A DNA stretch of 64,000 bases from an uncultured Clostridia bacterium (lineage in GTDB: Bacteria > Bacillota > Clostridia > TANB77 > CAG-508): the NCBI GenBank assembly GCA_934149075.1, contig CAKPDR010000009.1, forward strand, positions 7,801 through 71,800, given 5' to 3'. The position numbers and the translations under genes were made by a program. Shown here piece by piece: positions 62,727 to 64,000 of the stretch. The notes beneath the pieces were generated by a model. That model was not told the DNA's origin. It did not search any database and saw nothing but the letters and a program-made list of their open reading frames with translations. Positions within the stretch are counted from its first letter, which is position 1; every line of letters starts with the position of its first letter.

Positions 62727-62815
62727 TGTCTTTTTGTAATTTAAAGTCATATTATATCAATGAAAGTATAACTCTTTAATTTTAGTTTACTGTTTATTTA
62801 TAAGGAGGATTAAAT

Positions 62816-63367
62816 ATGATTATTAAATGTATTTTACTAGCACTATCTGCTAGTATAGACGCTTTAGCTCTTGGAATTACATATGGAATAAAAAAGACTA
62901 AGATGTCTAAATTAGGAAATCTAATAATCTTTATTACACTATTTTGTTTATCAGGGGTATCTATATTTATTGGACATTATATATCTATTTTATTTTCCCC
63001 TTTTGTATCTGCTCTACTTGGTTCTTCACTCTTAATATTTCTTGGATTTTATAACATTTTAAAAGAAAAAGATAACAATACAAATTTTGATACAGATGGT
63101 TCTAATTATATTGATGCAAAAGAAGCTTTAGTATTGGGCTTAGCTGTTGCCATAGACGCATCATGTGTTAGCCTTGGTTCTGGAATGATTGGGATTGGTA
63201 GCTTGTTTTTACCTTTTCTGATGGCTATTTTCCACACTTTTTTCGTTAACTGTGGAAATCTAGTTGCAAGTAATATTACAAGGCGATTTACTATACCTTC
63301 AAAACTCCTTTCAAACATATCTGGAGTAATATTAATATTTATAGGTCTAATTAGACTATTATCTTAA
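62816..63367 (+). CDS. ytaF: YtaF/MntP-family membrane protein
   Basis: 183 residues, six membrane helices in two repeats of three. Signature acidic motifs occur twice: SASIDALALGITYGI near the N-terminus and AVAIDASCVSLGSG in the second half, the plan of MntP manganese exporters and the sporulation membrane protein YtaF. The sporulation label is by family only. AGGAGG precedes the ATG. It forms a tandem pair with the next gene, 13 nt apart. Confidence 0.85.
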   Translation: MIIKCILLALSASIDALALGITYGIKKTKMSKLGNLIIFITLFCLSGVSIFIGHYISILFSPFVSALLGSSLLIFLGFYNILKEKDNNTNFDTDGSNYIDAKEALVLGLAVAIDASCVSLGSGMIGIGSLFLPFLMAIFHTFFVNCGNLVASNITRRFTIPSKLLSNISGVILIFIGLIRLLS

Positions 63368-63380
63368 TTAGGAGGTCTTT

Positions 63381-63947
63381 ATGTTATTTAATTGTATTTT
63401 ATTAGCATTATCTGTTAGTATAGATTCTTTAACAATTGGTATTAGCTATGGACTAAAAAAAACAAAAATCGACAATATTAGTAATACTATTCTTTTTGCT
63501 ATATCATTTTGCATTACTTGTGGTTCTATATTTCTAGGGCATTATATTTTTGCATTATTTTCTCCTATATTATCAACTGTATTGGGTTCATCTTTTTTGA
63601 TTATATTAGGAATTTATAATATTTATAAATCATTAAATACATCTCCTACTGATTATGATATAGACCACTCAAATAATATTGATGCACATGAGTCTATTTT
63701 CCTTGGTTTAGCTTTATCTATTGATTCTATTTGTGTCGGTATTGGCTCAGGAATTATTGGACTTAATGATATTATTTTACCTTTTTTGATTGCTACTTTT
63801 CAACTTGCTTTTCTTAATTGTGGAAATTTTATTTCTCAAAAGATTGTTAAATATATTAATGTTTCTGAACAGACTCTTTCTATATTTTCTAGTATTATTT
63901 TAATTTTAGTAGGAATATTTAGAAGTTACCAGTGGGGACACCCATAA
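63381..63947 (+). CDS. Second YtaF/MntP-family membrane protein
   Basis: 188 residues, paralogue of the preceding gene: SVSIDSLTIGISYGLKKTKI and LALSIDSICVGIGSG occupy the same places. The last nine residues (RSYQWGHP end) are encoded by the first unit of repeat family A, so the repeat supplies the stop codon and has replaced the original tail. AGGAGG precedes the ATG. A heteromeric transporter of the two paralogues is possible. Confidence 0.85.
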   Translation: MLFNCILLALSVSIDSLTIGISYGLKKTKIDNISNTILFAISFCITCGSIFLGHYIFALFSPILSTVLGSSFLIILGIYNIYKSLNTSPTDYDIDHSNNIDAHESIFLGLALSIDSICVGIGSGIIGLNDIILPFLIATFQLAFLNCGNFISQKIVKYINVSEQTLSIFSSIILILVGIFRSYQWGHP

Positions 63948-64000
63948 GTGGTCAAAATTGTTACCAGTAGGGACACCCTTGTTACCAGTAGGGACACTCA
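63926..64000. repeat. Repeat family A, third locus (runs off right edge)
   Basis: Three direct units beginning TTACCAGT(G/A)GGGACAC, the first followed by ATAAGTGGTCAAAAT; only one arm lies in the window, so a palindrome like the one at 1544 probably continues. Confidence 0.85.

Overview
The window looks like chromosome of a low-GC, Gram-positive Firmicute of the Clostridia type. The evidence is strong A/T bias, AGGAGG-type ribosome binding sites, a PolC-type replicative polymerase, GatCAB, CarD, an agr quorum-sensing locus, a class D-like sortase, and the sporulation genes yqfC/yqfD, a pdaA homologue and ytaF. The accessory content fits an uncultured gut clostridium; the exact taxon is an inference. 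Most genes lie on the minus strand.

Layout. 1-4.7 kb: fructose PTS (fruK, fruA, ptsH, 5' part of ptsI), split by a 274-bp palindromic repeat. 4.8-8.3 kb: CarD regulator, dUTPase, two tRNAs, a 398-bp inverted-repeat element and a hypothetical protein. 8.5-11.1 kb: acyl-CoA synthetase with a TetR regulator, then a gene-free stretch with five DnaA boxes. 11.3-18.5 kb: DUF1294 protein, an unusually long PolC with two OB folds, a hypothetical protein and Ddl. 18.6-25.7 kb: a SpoVD/FtsI-like transpeptidase gene cut by a 5.3-kb serine-recombinase element that carries LemA and two TPM-domain proteins. 26-35 kb: gatCAB, ldh, a DUF3048 protein, then ybeY, a hypothetical gene, yqfD (frameshifted) and yqfC. 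35-40.2 kb: a pdaA-like spore-cortex deacetylase gene cut by a second, 4.4-kb serine-recombinase element that also holds a decayed group II intron. 40.4-43.5 kb: a complete agr locus (agrA-agrC converging on agrB-agrD). 43.6-50.9 kb: pseudouridine synthases, a methyltransferase, an M23 peptidase, LysR, a radical SAM protein and a CAP-domain protein. 51-64 kb: a membrane protein, three tRNAs, a sortase cluster, rlmB, lepA, a 3D-domain protein, LemA/HtpX and tandem YtaF-like proteins.

Main discovery. Two independent large-serine-recombinase elements interrupt two different spore-cortex-type genes in one window. Each is bounded by a short direct repeat (14 bp and 13 bp). Joining across either repeat restores a full-length in-frame protein (588 aa and 268 aa). 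Each recombinase is preceded by a small ORF, and the two small ORFs resemble each other. This is the architecture of skin-like elements that are excised during sporulation. However, both recombinase genes carry frameshifts and yqfD is frameshifted too, so the alternative is a lineage that is losing sporulation. The sequence alone does not decide between a developmental switch, phase variation, decay and assembly error.

Several short accessory genes (6.2, 20-23.5, 25.8, 39, 51 and 59 kb) have their own strong promoter and terminator and less A/T-biased codon use. They look like recently exchanged single genes. At least three families of intergenic palindromic repeats are present.
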